NCBI RefSeq assembly: GCF_011762025.1
Contig: NZ_JAASQR010000001.1
Coordinates: forward strand, 620,001-684,000
Direction of reading: 5' to 3'
Source: Sphingobium vermicomposti
GTDB lineage: Bacteria; Pseudomonadota; Alphaproteobacteria; Sphingomonadales; Sphingomonadaceae
DNA length: 64,000 nucleotides
Shown here: in pieces, positions 55,171 to 64,000 of the stretch
How positions within the stretch are numbered: position 1 is the stretch's first letter
How the letters are laid out: the number at the start of each line of letters is the position of its first letter
The notes under the pieces: model-generated
The model's database searches: none
Seen by the model: the letters and a program-made list of their open reading frames with translations, nothing else
Told to the model about the DNA's origin: nothing
Position numbers and translations under genes: made by a program

Positions 55171-57135
55171 GTGACGACCGATGAGACCAAAGCCGCGCCG
55201 ATGGCGGAATTGACGCTACGCGGCGTGGTGCTGGGCGCGATCATTACCGTGCTCTTCACCGCCGCGAACGTTTATCTCGGCCTCAAGATCGGCCTGACCT
55301 TCGCCACGTCGATTCCAGCCGCCGTCATTTCCATGGCGGTGCTCCGCCTGTTCGCCACCGGCAATATCCTGGAAAATAACATCGTCCAGACGATAGCATC
55401 GGCCGCGGGCACATTATCCGCCATCATCTTCGTCCTGCCAGGGTTGGTCATCATCGGCTGGTGGCAGGGCTTTCCCTATTGGCTGTCAGCCTTCACCATC
55501 GCGCTGGGCGGCATATTGGGCGTCATGTATTCGGTGCCGCTGCGCCGCGCGCTGGTGACAGGGTCGGACCTTCCTTATCCCGAAGGCGTAGCCGCCGCCG
55601 AAGTGCTCAAGGTCGGCGCGGGATCGCGTGAGGGGCTGGAGGAAAACCGGCGCGGTCTGGCCGCCATTGTCATGAGCGCGCTGGCTGCCGCCGCCTTTTC
55701 AATTGCCGCCAAGACGAAGCTGATCGCGGAAGAAGCGGCCACTTTTTTCAAGCTGGGGGCCGGAGCGACATCCGTCTCCACCAGTTTTTCCATGGCGCTG
55801 ATCGGCGTCGGTCATCTTGTGGGCCTGTCGGTCGGGGTCGCGATGTTCGTGGGGCTATTGATCAGCTGGCTGGGGCTGGTGCCCTGGCTGACCGCGCCCC
55901 TGCCAGCCGGTGCGGATCTTGCCGACGTGGTCGGGACCACCTTTCGCACGAAAGCGCGCTTCATCGGCGCGGGTACAATCGGCGTGGCCGCCATCTGGAC
56001 CTTGCTCAAAATTTTGGGGCCAATCGTCAGCGGCATCCGGTCCGCCATCGCCGCTGCAAAAGCGCGCAAGGCGGGCGGCAACGGCCTGCTCGACCTGACG
56101 GAACGTGACCTGCCCATCGGCATCGTCGGCGGCACGATCATCGCGTCGCTCGCACCGATCGCGGTGCTGCTCTGGTATTTTGCGCAAGGGGGGCCGATCG
56201 CCCTCAATCCCATCCCGATCGTCATACTGACGCTGGCATATATCATGGTCGCTGGCATCGTCATCGCGGCGGTCTGCGGCTACATGGCGGGCCTGATCGG
56301 CGCGTCGAACAGCCCGATCTCTGGCGTCGGCATCCTTGCCGTGCTGGGTGCGTCGCTGATCCTCGCCGCCATTTACGGGTCGGGCGGAGACCCTGCGGAA
56401 ACGCAAGCGCTGATCGCTTATGCGCTGTTCGTCACGGCCATCATTTTTGGCATCGCCACCATTTCCAACGACAATCTTCAGGATCTGAAGACGGGTCAGC
56501 TTGTGGGCGCGACCCCGTGGAAGCAGCAGGTGGCGCTGGTGCTGGGCGTGATTTTCGGCGCGCTGGTGATCCCGCCCGTGCTCGACCTGCTCAACAGCGC
56601 ATTCGGCTTTGCCGGTGCTCCAGGGGCGAAAGCCACCGCCCTGCCCGCGCCCCAGGCGGCGCTGATCTCCGCACTGGCGAAGGGCGTCTTGGGCGGTGAT
56701 CTGGATTGGTATCTGATCGGCGCGGGCGCTCTGATCGGGGTTGTCGTTGTGGTGGTGGATGAGCTTCTGGGCCGCGCGGGCAAGCTGCGCCTTCCGCCGC
56801 TCGCGGTAGGCATGGGCATTTATCTGCCGATGGCGCTGACCCTGCTGATCCCCATTGGCGCGACGATCGGCCATTTCTACAATCGATGGGCACGGCGCCA
56901 GTCCGACCCTGACTTTGCCGAGCGGATGGGCGTGCTGATGGCCACCGGCTTCATCGTCGGGGAAAGCCTGTTCGGGATCGCCTTTGCGGGCATGGTCGCC
57001 GCGACCGACAGCGACGCGCCGTTGGCTCTGCTCACGGAAAACCGCTGGGCAGTGCCGCTGTCGCTGCTGATCTTTGCCGCCGCCGTCGGCGCGCTTTACA
57101 CGCGCCTCAGGCGTCAGGCGTCACGTCCCTTCTAA
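55171..57135 (+). CDS. OPT-family oligopeptide transporter
   Basis: This 654-residue membrane protein has about 15-16 helices and the OPT signature segments TLRGVVLGAIITVLFTAANVYLGLKIGLTF (read as ANVYLGLKIGL), the middle NSPISGVGILAVLG and a last block MAGMVAATDSDAPLALL. Members import small peptides or metal chelates with protons. The start is GTG 55171 with GAGGGGAAG upstream; the family N-terminus begins here. It converges with the M1 aminopeptidase gene, with an 11-base gap, which fits a peptide-use theme, though the two are on opposite strands. Confidence 0.93.
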   Translation: MTTDETKAAPMAELTLRGVVLGAIITVLFTAANVYLGLKIGLTFATSIPAAVISMAVLRLFATGNILENNIVQTIASAAGTLSAIIFVLPGLVIIGWWQGFPYWLSAFTIALGGILGVMYSVPLRRALVTGSDLPYPEGVAAAEVLKVGAGSREGLEENRRGLAAIVMSALAAAAFSIAAKTKLIAEEAATFFKLGAGATSVSTSFSMALIGVGHLVGLSVGVAMFVGLLISWLGLVPWLTAPLPAGADLADVVGTTFRTKARFIGAGTIGVAAIWTLLKILGPIVSGIRSAIAAAKARKAGGNGLLDLTERDLPIGIVGGTIIASLAPIAVLLWYFAQGGPIALNPIPIVILTLAYIMVAGIVIAAVCGYMAGLIGASNSPISGVGILAVLGASLILAAIYGSGGDPAETQALIAYALFVTAIIFGIATISNDNLQDLKTGQLVGATPWKQQVALVLGVIFGALVIPPVLDLLNSAFGFAGAPGAKATALPAPQAALISALAKGVLGGDLDWYLIGAGALIGVVVVVVDELLGRAGKLRLPPLAVGMGIYLPMALTLLIPIGATIGHFYNRWARRQSDPDFAERMGVLMATGFIVGESLFGIAFAGMVAATDSDAPLALLTENRWAVPLSLLIFAAAVGALYTRLRRQASRPF

Positions 57136-57145
57136 AGTTGTTCGC

Positions 57146-59788
57146 TCATTTACGAGCGAACCAGCCGATCAAAGCAGGCTTCAGCCGCGCCCGCGTTTCG
57201 ATCCGCGTTTTGATCGCAGAGATGGAGCGATCCACCACCTTGCGCGATTCCGGCGTCAGATGCTGGCTGGCATAAGCGTCCAGCTTCGTCGCCATCGCCG
57301 GGTCAGCCGATCCGCCGCCCAGTCGCGCAATCGCCTGCGACCGGGCCGACACGTCGATCAACGCTTCATATTGCTGGCGGTGCGCCAACACATAATCGAC
57401 CGCCAGCATCGGGTGCGCGCCACCCACCTGAGAGATGATCGCCGCGCTGGTCGTCTTGCCCGGCTCATCGGTCAGCGCCAGGTCTAGCGCCTTGCGCGAC
57501 AGCGCCTCATCCTTGGCCGCGCCCAGCAATGCGAACAGCGTGCTCTTTTCCAGATCCGACTTCGCGCCATTAGCCATGGTCCGCAGCCGGTCCCAGGTCG
57601 CCCCATCACCGTTTTCCGCGATGATCCGCAGCCATATGTTGCGCAGCGGCCCGTCCAGCGCGGTGGGATCGCTGGCAAGCGCCGCGAAGCGCCGGTTCGC
57701 CTCACCCACCACCGCCGTGTCACCCATGCTGCCAAGCGCCCCGACCAGCGCGGATCGAAGCACGGGAACCTGCGGCCCTTCACCCCCCTTGGCATCATAG
57801 CCAATGTTGGAAAGCATCGGCGTCAGCTTCTTTGACGCATAGGACGCGACCTTCGCCTGCGCTGGCTTGTCGCCTTCCAACATGGTGTAGGCACTGCTGA
57901 GATAGCCCGGCACCTCCGCCAGCACCGCGGGACTCGCCACCGCAGGAACGGCATCGATCAGGTCCAGCGCCAGGCCGATGGGCTGATAGCCGCCCAGCCC
58001 AAGCTGAAAATTGTCGGCGAGAAGACCGGTCTGGTCGATGCTGGCAAGCCGGGTGAAATCCTTGGCCAGCGCCTTCACATTCGCCTGCGGATAGAGCGAG
58101 CGATAATAGCCCGTCTGCCCCGCATTGATCACATAAGCGCCGCATCCGGGCAGCGTCATCTGCCCCTGCCCTTTCAGGATCAGCCGCTGTTCCTGCCCGC
58201 CCAGCACCTGCGCCTTGATCGGCACGTTCCAACTGAGCGGCACCTTGTCCTTGCGATCGCGGCTGAACTCGCTTTGGCTCAACCGCAGCAACGTGTTGCC
58301 ACCGCTGCACTGGGCGCTATCCACCTTCACCAGCGGAATGCCGGGCTTGGATGTGAAGTCGTGGGCGATGGCAACCAGTCCGGTCGCTCCGGCACCCTCG
58401 ACCGCTTTCCACAGGTCATCCGTCACCGTGTTCCCATAGGCATGGGCCTTCATGTAGCTGCGGATGCCGCTGCGCCACACATCTTCGCCCGCATAGCCTT
58501 CCAGCATGGTGATCACCGCCTCACCCTTTTGATAGGTGATCGCGTCGAACGCCTGATTCACTTCCTCTACCGTGGCGATTTTCTGCACGACGGGGTGAGT
58601 GGTCGCCAGCGCGTCCAGACCCATGGCTCGCTCCCGTCCCTCAACCCGCGTCAACAGCATTTCCCAGTCGGGGTTCAGCTTGTCCGTGACCTTGGTCGCC
58701 ATCCAGCTGGCGAACCCTTCATTCAACCACAGATCGTCCCACCAGGCCATGGTGACAAGGTCGCCGAACCATTGATGCGCCATTTCATGCGCGACGATCT
58801 CATAGATAGTCCGCTTCGTTTCTTCGGAGGTGAAACGCGGATCGACCAGCAACGCCCGCTCGAAAGTAAAGATCGCGCCCCAATTTTCCATCGCGGAGAA
58901 AAACTGGCTCTGTCCCGGCCCGGCGACATTGTCGAGCTTGGGCAGCGGGAAGGGCACGCCGAAATAATCGTTAAACCACGGCAGGATCGCCGCCGAAGCG
59001 TCGAGCGCCAGTTGCGCCTTGCCGCTATTACCCTTGCCGGTGATCACGCCGACTTCGGTCGCGCCAGCCATCTTGGTCGCGCGTTCCAATTCGCCCAGGC
59101 CAAAGAACAGCAGATAGGACGACATTTTAGGGCTGGTGCCAAACGTCACCTGCGTCTTGCCGCTGCCCAGATCCTTCGACGCCCGCACCGGCATGTTGCT
59201 GACCGCCAACTCCCCGGTGGGAATGATCGCCGTCAGGTCGAATGTCGCCTTGTAGCTCGGCTCGTCAAAGCTGGGGACGAAACGGCGCGCATCAGGCGCT
59301 TCGAACTGGGTGAAAAGGGCGCGCTTCGCCTTGCCAGCATTGTCGGTATAATCAAGCGCGAACAGCCCGTTCGCCTGCGTGTTGATCACGCCCGCATACA
59401 CGATGTCGAGCTTGTAGCTGCCGGGCTGCAATGGCTTGCCAAAATCGAAGGTCGCTGTCTGCGCATCCGCGTTCAGCCGGACGCTTCCCTTGACCGCCTT
59501 GCCCTTTGCGGGGGTCAGCTGGACGTCGCTGATGGTCAGGTCCGCTGCATTCAGCACCAGCGCGGGCAGCGGCTGAGTGACGGCCAGGTCAATCGTCACC
59601 TTGCCGCTGAACTTCAGGTTCGACACATCAGGGGTGACGGTGATCGCATAATGGCTGGGCGCGGCACCGCGCGGCAGTTGGGTCGTGATATTGGGCGCGG
59701 GGCCTGCGGAGGCCTGCGCAAGTGCAGGCTGCACAAAAGCCATCGGCGCAGCGGCCAGCATCAGCGGGAGAATTTTCGCAAAAGACAT
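57146..59788 (-). CDS. M1 family metallopeptidase (aminopeptidase N-like), exported
   Basis: This 880-residue protein has a signal peptide (MSFAKILPLMLAAAPMAFVQ, ending ALAQ) and full M1 architecture: an N-terminal beta domain, the exopeptidase motif as SAMENWG (variant of GAMEN), zinc motif HEMAHQW near residue 332 with the second Glu in NEGFASW, and a C-terminal ERAP1-like helical domain. It removes N-terminal residues from peptides in the periplasm. I chose ATG 59788 because the signal peptide starts there; the frame extends to 59881. The S-for-G change in GAMEN may affect specificity. It converges with the OPT peptide transporter gene. Confidence 0.94.
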   Translation of the reverse strand: MSFAKILPLMLAAAPMAFVQPALAQASAGPAPNITTQLPRGAAPSHYAITVTPDVSNLKFSGKVTIDLAVTQPLPALVLNAADLTISDVQLTPAKGKAVKGSVRLNADAQTATFDFGKPLQPGSYKLDIVYAGVINTQANGLFALDYTDNAGKAKRALFTQFEAPDARRFVPSFDEPSYKATFDLTAIIPTGELAVSNMPVRASKDLGSGKTQVTFGTSPKMSSYLLFFGLGELERATKMAGATEVGVITGKGNSGKAQLALDASAAILPWFNDYFGVPFPLPKLDNVAGPGQSQFFSAMENWGAIFTFERALLVDPRFTSEETKRTIYEIVAHEMAHQWFGDLVTMAWWDDLWLNEGFASWMATKVTDKLNPDWEMLLTRVEGRERAMGLDALATTHPVVQKIATVEEVNQAFDAITYQKGEAVITMLEGYAGEDVWRSGIRSYMKAHAYGNTVTDDLWKAVEGAGATGLVAIAHDFTSKPGIPLVKVDSAQCSGGNTLLRLSQSEFSRDRKDKVPLSWNVPIKAQVLGGQEQRLILKGQGQMTLPGCGAYVINAGQTGYYRSLYPQANVKALAKDFTRLASIDQTGLLADNFQLGLGGYQPIGLALDLIDAVPAVASPAVLAEVPGYLSSAYTMLEGDKPAQAKVASYASKKLTPMLSNIGYDAKGGEGPQVPVLRSALVGALGSMGDTAVVGEANRRFAALASDPTALDGPLRNIWLRIIAENGDGATWDRLRTMANGAKSDLEKSTLFALLGAAKDEALSRKALDLALTDEPGKTTSAAIISQVGGAHPMLAVDYVLAHRQQYEALIDVSARSQAIARLGGGSADPAMATKLDAYASQHLTPESRKVVDRSISAIKTRIETRARLKPALIGWFARK

Positions 59789-59951
59789 CAGGTTCGCAAC
59801 TCCGACACGTTGGAACGGCGCAGCCACAACGGCACAGCGCCATGATAGTTGCGGGATCGAACCTTTCGCCGCGCCGGTCAAGCGCGGTCGTCCGCCCGCA
59901 ATCTCGTTGGTCGAACGTAATTATTCATTTGTCAAACAGTGCGGTAGAATG

Positions 59952-60419
59952 TCAGCCGCGCCCACGATAACCCGGCACGTCCTGCGGTGGCAGCCACAGC
60001 CCGGCGGGCGGTTCGTCGGATTGCCAGAAAACGTCGATGGGAATGCCGCCGCGCGGATACCAGTAACCGCCGATGCGCAGCCAGATGGGCCGCATTTCGG
60101 CGAACAGCCGCTCGCCAATGCCGACCGTGCAATCTTCATGGAAGGCGGCATGGTTGCGGAATGAACCCAGGAACAGCTTTAGCGATTTCGATTCGACGAT
60201 CGTTTCACCCGGCGCATAGTCGATGACGATATGGGCAAAGTCGGGTTGTCCGGTGACGGGGCAAAGCGACGTGAACTCCGGCGCGGTGAAGCGCACCAGA
60301 TAAGGTTTCCCGGGGCGGGGGTTTGGCACATAGTCCAGCACCGCGTCCTGCGGATGCGCGGGCAGCGCGCTGCTCTGGCCAAGATGGATCGGTTTCGATA
60401 GGCTGGGCTTGTCGGTCAT
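59952..60419 (-). CDS. queF: NADPH-dependent 7-cyano-7-deazaguanine reductase QueF
   Basis: QueF reduces preQ0 to preQ1 in queuosine synthesis, a tRNA modification. The 155-residue protein is the short (unimodular) form. The active-site Cys53 is in [12 protein letters not shown] (with Asp60), the family's NADPH motif [15 protein letters not shown] is clear and a later segment reads [10 protein letters not shown]. No other queuosine gene is nearby. It is divergent from the proline-rich membrane protein gene at 60520, with about 100 bases between. Confidence 0.96.
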   Translation of the reverse strand: MTDKPSLSKPIHLGQSSALPAHPQDAVLDYVPNPRPGKPYLVRFTAPEFTSLCPVTGQPDFAHIVIDYAPGETIVESKSLKLFLGSFRNHAAFHEDCTVGIGERLFAEMRPIWLRIGGYWYPRGGIPIDVFWQSDEPPAGLWLPPQDVPGYRGRG

Positions 60420-60519
60420 GTCCGGCCATCTACGTCATTGCACGCATAATGTCATCGTCTCGCCACATTGCCCGATTGTTCACATCCCGTTCAGCGGGCT
60501 GCCGCCTTGGCTGCGGCTC

Positions 60520-61713
60520 ATGATGTCGCATCCCGCCTTGATAGTCATCCTGCCGCTGCTGCTGGCCACGCCCGCGCTGGCGCAGCAGCAGGACGCCGCC
60601 GATCCGGTGTTCACCCTCCCCCGCACCGGCCAACCGCAGGCGGACCCCAATCGGCAGGGGCCGGAACTCGACGTCTATCGCGGCGCGCCGGTTCAGCTTC
60701 CGCCGCCGCCCGTGACCGTACCCACGATCACGCCGCCGCCGCCAGTGGTCCAACCGCCCCAACCGCCCCAACCTTCGACCGACACTCCCCCCGCCGGTGA
60801 ACGGCAGCGCCCCGCCGCGCGTCCCGCGCCCCCAGCTACCGCGCCCAGCCAGCCTACACCGGAACAGGACACCGCGCCGAACGAACCGCCGCCCATCGTT
60901 CAACCGCCGCTTCCCACCCCGCAAGCGGAACCGGCAGCGCCCGCGCCGCCGGTCGATGCTTCGCCCCAGCAGCCGAACGACGGCTTTCCATGGATTTGGG
61001 CCGTAGGGGCGCTCGCGCTGCTGGCCGGGGCGATCGGTGCAGCCCGGCTGCTTCGCCGGAAAGGTTCTGACGACGCTGGCACGCTGGATGCAAATGCGGA
61101 AGAAGAGACAAGCGCACTGCCCATAGCTGAACCCCAGCCCGCGCCTCCGCCAAAGGCTCCACCGCAACCGCCAGCGCCTGCACCACCCACGGGTCCGCGT
61201 CCGTGGATCGACCTGACGATGGAGGTGCGCGGCGCCCGCCTGTCCTTGATGGGGGCGACCATCGATTATGTGCTGACCCTGCACAATCGCGGCGACCGCC
61301 CGGCCGAAGACATTCTGATCCGCAGCCTCATCGCCAATGCCGACAATGATCAGCAGGCGTCGCTCCAGCAATTTTTTGCCGGTTCTACCGGCCTGCCGAC
61401 TCATTCCGTCGTTTCCGTGATGGCGGGCGAAAGCCACAGCGTGAAAGGCGAGCTGCGGCTACTGCCGGACCAGATCGCCCCCCTGCGGATGGAAGGCCGC
61501 ACTTTGCTGATCCCGTTGGCGGCGTTCGACGTGCAATATCGCTGGACAGGGGAACAGGGTGCTCCGGGTTCGGGTCGAACGGGCCGGGCATTCATCATCG
61601 GCCAGGAAAAATCGCCGCCCGCCGACCGGTTGGCGCCGTTCAGGGCCGACCTTGGCCCGCGCCAGTTCCCGACGCCGGGAAGCCGCGCGACCGCTCTCAC
61701 TCTCTCCAGCTGA
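60520..61713 (+). CDS. Proline-rich single-pass membrane protein of unknown function
   Basis: This protein of about 397 residues has a signal peptide (LIVILPLLLATPALAQ), a 120-residue stretch very rich in Pro and Gln (PPPPVTVPTITPPPP, VVQPPQPPQPS) and a membrane helix (FPWIWAVGALALLAGAIGAA). A second Pro-rich linker and a C-terminal beta-rich domain follow (PRPWIDLTMEVRGARLSL, LLIPLAAFDVQYRW). The C-domain faces the cytosol if the signal is cut. I do not recognise the family. ATG 60520 and 60523 are adjacent and neither has a strong ribosome site; the frame from 60409 is not credible. The long Pro region resembles TonB-like spanners, without their C-domain. Confidence 0.75.
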   Translation: MMSHPALIVILPLLLATPALAQQQDAADPVFTLPRTGQPQADPNRQGPELDVYRGAPVQLPPPPVTVPTITPPPPVVQPPQPPQPSTDTPPAGERQRPAARPAPPATAPSQPTPEQDTAPNEPPPIVQPPLPTPQAEPAAPAPPVDASPQQPNDGFPWIWAVGALALLAGAIGAARLLRRKGSDDAGTLDANAEEETSALPIAEPQPAPPPKAPPQPPAPAPPTGPRPWIDLTMEVRGARLSLMGATIDYVLTLHNRGDRPAEDILIRSLIANADNDQQASLQQFFAGSTGLPTHSVVSVMAGESHSVKGELRLLPDQIAPLRMEGRTLLIPLAAFDVQYRWTGEQGAPGSGRTGRAFIIGQEKSPPADRLAPFRADLGPRQFPTPGSRATALTLSS

Positions 61714-61794
61714 ACGGGGCGGGCGGGATAATCCCCTTCCCACTGACCCCGCCCGCTCCTAGAACGATCAGAACGGCACTCAAAGAGGGGCGGC

Positions 61795-62640
61795 ATGGAC
61801 ATATTGGTTTCCACCAGTTGGTTGGCGGGACAGCTTGGCGAAAGCGATTTGCGCATCGTCGACGCCAGCCTGTTCCTGCCGGGCGATCCGCGCGATCCCC
61901 GCGCCGAATTTGAACAAGCCCATATCCCCGGATCGGGCTTTCTGGACCTGCCCAGCCTTTGCGATGCAGATGACCCCCGGCCCGGCATGCTGCCCAGTGA
62001 CGAATATATGACCGAACGCTGCCGCGCGCTTGGCATCGACAACAACAGCCGCATCGTCGTCTATGACAATAGCCCGACGCACAGCGCGGCGCGTGGCTGG
62101 TGGATGATGCGCCTTTATGGCGTGGGCGCGTCAGCCTCCATTCTGGACGGCGGCATGCCCAAATGGCTGGCCGAAGGAAGACCGGTGGAGAGCGGCTGGC
62201 CCGTCGTCCCGCGCGGAAACGCCGTCGCGCGCCGCGCCGAAGGGCAGGTGCGAACCAAGGAAGATCTGCTCGCCAACCTGCAGGGCGGACCGGCGCAAAT
62301 CGTCGATGCCCGCAGCGCCGCCCGCTTTTCCGGGGAGGATAAGGAACCACGTCCGGGCATGGCGTCGGGCCATATTCCCGGCTCGCGCAACATTCCGTCA
62401 TCCACTCTGTTCAAATCCGACAACAGCATGAAGACAGGGGATGAATTGCGCCGCCTGTTTGCGGATGCGGGCGTCGATTTCGACCGGCCCGTGATCACCA
62501 GCTGCGGCAGCGGGGTAACAGCCGCTATCCTGCTCGCGGGACTGGAGATTCTGGGTAAGACCGACGTCACCCTTTATGACGGCAGCTGGTCTGAATGGGG
62601 TCTGGACCCGGCCACGCCCAAGGCGGTGGGACTGGCATGA
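61795..62640 (+). CDS. sseA: 3-mercaptopyruvate sulfurtransferase
   Basis: This two-domain rhodanese-fold protein of 281 residues has the active loop CGSGVT (Cys237 in VITSCGSGVTA), which marks mercaptopyruvate sulfurtransferases rather than thiosulfate rhodaneses. It moves sulfur from 3-mercaptopyruvate to thiols or cyanide. Its stop codon overlaps the next start by 4 bases (ATGA at 62637), so it is co-translated with the cystathionine beta-lyase. Both enzymes belong to sulfur amino-acid metabolism. GGGGCGGC lies before the ATG. Confidence 0.94.
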   Translation: MDILVSTSWLAGQLGESDLRIVDASLFLPGDPRDPRAEFEQAHIPGSGFLDLPSLCDADDPRPGMLPSDEYMTERCRALGIDNNSRIVVYDNSPTHSAARGWWMMRLYGVGASASILDGGMPKWLAEGRPVESGWPVVPRGNAVARRAEGQVRTKEDLLANLQGGPAQIVDARSAARFSGEDKEPRPGMASGHIPGSRNIPSSTLFKSDNSMKTGDELRRLFADAGVDFDRPVITSCGSGVTAAILLAGLEILGKTDVTLYDGSWSEWGLDPATPKAVGLA

Positions 62641-63860
62641 CCAGCAGGGGTAGCGGCAAGGACGGGCGGCGACCGCTCACCAAGCTGGCGCAAGCCGGGC
62701 GGAAACCCGAATGGACCAGCATGCCCGACCAGCCCGGCGGCATCGTCAACCCGCCGATCTGGCGCGCATCGACAATCCTTTACGAAGACGTCGCCCATCT
62801 GCGCAAGGCAGCGGGGGCAAGCACGCATGAGCGGCTCTTTTACGGGCGGAAGGGCACGCCCACGGCATGGAGCCTGGCCGATGCCCTGACGGAGATGGAG
62901 CCGGGCGCGGAGGGCACCATGCTTTTCCCGTCGGGCGTGGCGGCGATTGCCTGCGCGCTGATGGCCGTGCTGAAACCGGGCGACCAGCTGCTGATGGTCG
63001 ACAGCGCCTATGATCCCACGCGCAATTTCTGCGAACAGATGCTGCGGCCACTCGGCATAGAAACCGTCTATTACGACCCGACAATCGGTGCTGACATCGC
63101 CGACCTTGTCACCAGCGATACCCGCGCCATCTTTCTGGAAAGCCCCGGCAGCCTCACCTTCGAAGTGCAGGACATTCCCGCCATCACCGCCCTCGCCAGG
63201 GAAAGGGGCATCGTCACCCTGCTGGACAATACATGGGCGACGCCGCTCTTCTTCCCGGCCCTTTCGCACGGCGTCGATGTGTCGATCCTGGCCTGCACCA
63301 AATATATTGTCGGCCATAGCGACGTGATGATGGGGTCCATCACCGCGACGCCCGCGCTCCTGCCGGCCATCCGCCGGTCGGCCTATCTGTTCGGACAGAT
63401 GACCAGCCCCGACGACGCATGGCTGGCCTCACGCGGATTGCGGACATTGGGCGTCCGCCTCCTGCAACATCAGGACAGCGCGCTGACGGTCGCCAACTGG
63501 CTGGCGGACCAGGCCGACGTGGCGCGTGTGCTCCACCCCGCTTTGCCATCCTGCCCCGGCCACGATCTGTGGCGGCGCGATTTTACCGGCTCCAGCGGCC
63601 TTTTCAGCTTCGTTCTGAAGGGCGGCGACGAACAGGCCCGTGCGGCGCTGATCGATGGCCTTACCCATTTCGGCATCGGCTATAGCTGGGGCGGCTTCGA
63701 AAGCCTTGCCCTGCCAGTCGATCCCGCGCGCCACCGCACAGCGACCCAATGGGCAGCAGAAGGCCCCGTCGTTCGCCTCAATATCGGGCTGGAAGACCCA
63801 GCCGACCTCATCGCCGACCTGGATCAGGGCCTGGCCCGGTTTCGCGCGGTGCGTGGATGA
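62637..63860 (+). CDS. metC: Cystathionine beta-lyase (Cys/Met metabolism PLP enzyme)
   Basis: The 407-residue PLP enzyme of the Cys/Met metabolism family has the PLP lysine Lys222 in ACTKYIVGHSDVMMG, and the family segments MLFPSGVAAIACALMA, VDSAYDPTRNF and TLLDNTWATPLFFPAL. Cystathionine beta-lyases split cystathionine to homocysteine, pyruvate and ammonia. This subclass (STKYI/VGHSD) is MetC rather than MetB. It starts at ATG 62637, overlapping sseA by 4 bases; the frame from 62595 is not used. Its stop codon also overlaps the next start (ATGA at 63857), giving a three-gene operon. Confidence 0.93.
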   Translation: MTSRGSGKDGRRPLTKLAQAGRKPEWTSMPDQPGGIVNPPIWRASTILYEDVAHLRKAAGASTHERLFYGRKGTPTAWSLADALTEMEPGAEGTMLFPSGVAAIACALMAVLKPGDQLLMVDSAYDPTRNFCEQMLRPLGIETVYYDPTIGADIADLVTSDTRAIFLESPGSLTFEVQDIPAITALARERGIVTLLDNTWATPLFFPALSHGVDVSILACTKYIVGHSDVMMGSITATPALLPAIRRSAYLFGQMTSPDDAWLASRGLRTLGVRLLQHQDSALTVANWLADQADVARVLHPALPSCPGHDLWRRDFTGSSGLFSFVLKGGDEQARAALIDGLTHFGIGYSWGGFESLALPVDPARHRTATQWAAEGPVVRLNIGLEDPADLIADLDQGLARFRAVRG

Positions 63861-64000
63861 TGACGGGGCTGCCCGACCTGCTGGCGCTGTTGCCCGGTGA
63901 CCGGGCGATCGTGCATCCGCTGGTGGCGCTGGCGCTCGCGACCCTCGTCTATCTGGCCGCCGATGGCCTGGCCCATATCGCCGCCGCACGCCTCCGCCGC
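63857..64000 (+). CDS. Membrane protein, N-terminus only (3' end outside window)
   Basis: ATG 63857 overlaps the metC stop codon by 4 bases, and the frame is open to the window edge (48 residues). A membrane helix (VALALATLVYLAADGLAHIAA) begins near residue 20. The protein cannot be identified from this part; a mechanosensitive-channel-like protein is one possibility because such genes often have this kind of start, but this is not supported by motifs. Confidence 0.6.
   Translation, partial: MMTGLPDLLALLPGDRAIVHPLVALALATLVYLAADGLAHIAAARLRR

Noticed and set aside
58274..59845. 523-codon open frame opposite the M1 aminopeptidase
   Set aside because: Antisense to a gene with clear catalytic motifs; the composition (high Arg/His/Gln) is typical of a shadow frame.
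62595..62636. Upstream extension of cystathionine beta-lyase
   Set aside because: The ATGA overlap at 62637 with sseA is the usual coupled start, and the extension lies wholly inside sseA.

Overview
The window looks like a chromosomal segment of a GC-rich alphaproteobacterium of the Sphingomonadaceae (Sphingobium/Sphingomonas type). This is inferred from the mixture of genes: TonB-dependent receptors with sphingomonad-style N-termini, DUF3617 and DUF3297 proteins, an IalB-like protein beside rlmN, and dnaN, recF and uvrB of alphaproteobacterial type. No 16S rRNA gene is present to settle the genus.

Layout. 1-5500: the 3' part of a PAS-rich hybrid histidine kinase, a secreted GH3 glycosidase and a convergent short-chain dehydrogenase. 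5792-12045: a PilZ-like protein, katG, a frameshifted membrane protein gene, a haem-oxygenase-like diiron protein paired with a degenerate receiver protein, and a membrane-anchored metallo-beta-lactamase-fold hydrolase. 12126-36207: mostly core genome (two DUF3617 lipoproteins, uvrB, a TonB receptor with a Gly/Arg-rich insert, a GGDEF-EAL-PilZ protein, dnaN, IalB-like, rlmN, a small beta-barrel protein, a cytochrome b561/molybdopterin oxidoreductase pair, cfa, small envelope genes, two CHAP proteins, recF, peroxiredoxin, dienelactone hydrolase, a gamma-glutamylcyclotransferase-like protein, DUF72).

36302-53298 is an accessory catabolic region and the most interesting part. It holds three near-identical 434-residue flavin-dependent (NtaA/DszA-type) monooxygenases, two phytanoyl-CoA-dioxygenase-like Fe(II)/2-oxoglutarate enzymes plus the 3' remnant of a third, an MFS transporter, a TonB-dependent receptor, a nitroreductase, an NmrA-like NAD(P)-binding protein, an unrecognised 252-residue protein and two paralogous TetR regulators with an identical stretch over the DNA-recognition helix. 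Six transcription units, plus a truncated gene, share one promoter/operator architecture: a TTGACA -35 box, 4-5 bases, the palindrome TTGA-N6-TCAA filling the spacer, then an AC-rich -10-like hexamer. The whole region therefore looks like a single dispersed regulon for uptake (TonB receptor, MFS) and oxidative attack (FMN monooxygenases, Fe/2OG dioxygenases) on an unknown hydrophobic compound. Repeats, gene remnants and lower GC between about 46.9 and 51 kb point to recent rearrangement or transfer. The region ends near a tRNA-Ser(CGA) gene.

53952-64000 returns to core genes: hspQ, an SGNH hydrolase, an OPT-family transporter, an M1 aminopeptidase, queF, a proline-rich membrane protein, 3-mercaptopyruvate sulfurtransferase, cystathionine beta-lyase and the start of a membrane protein cut by the window edge.
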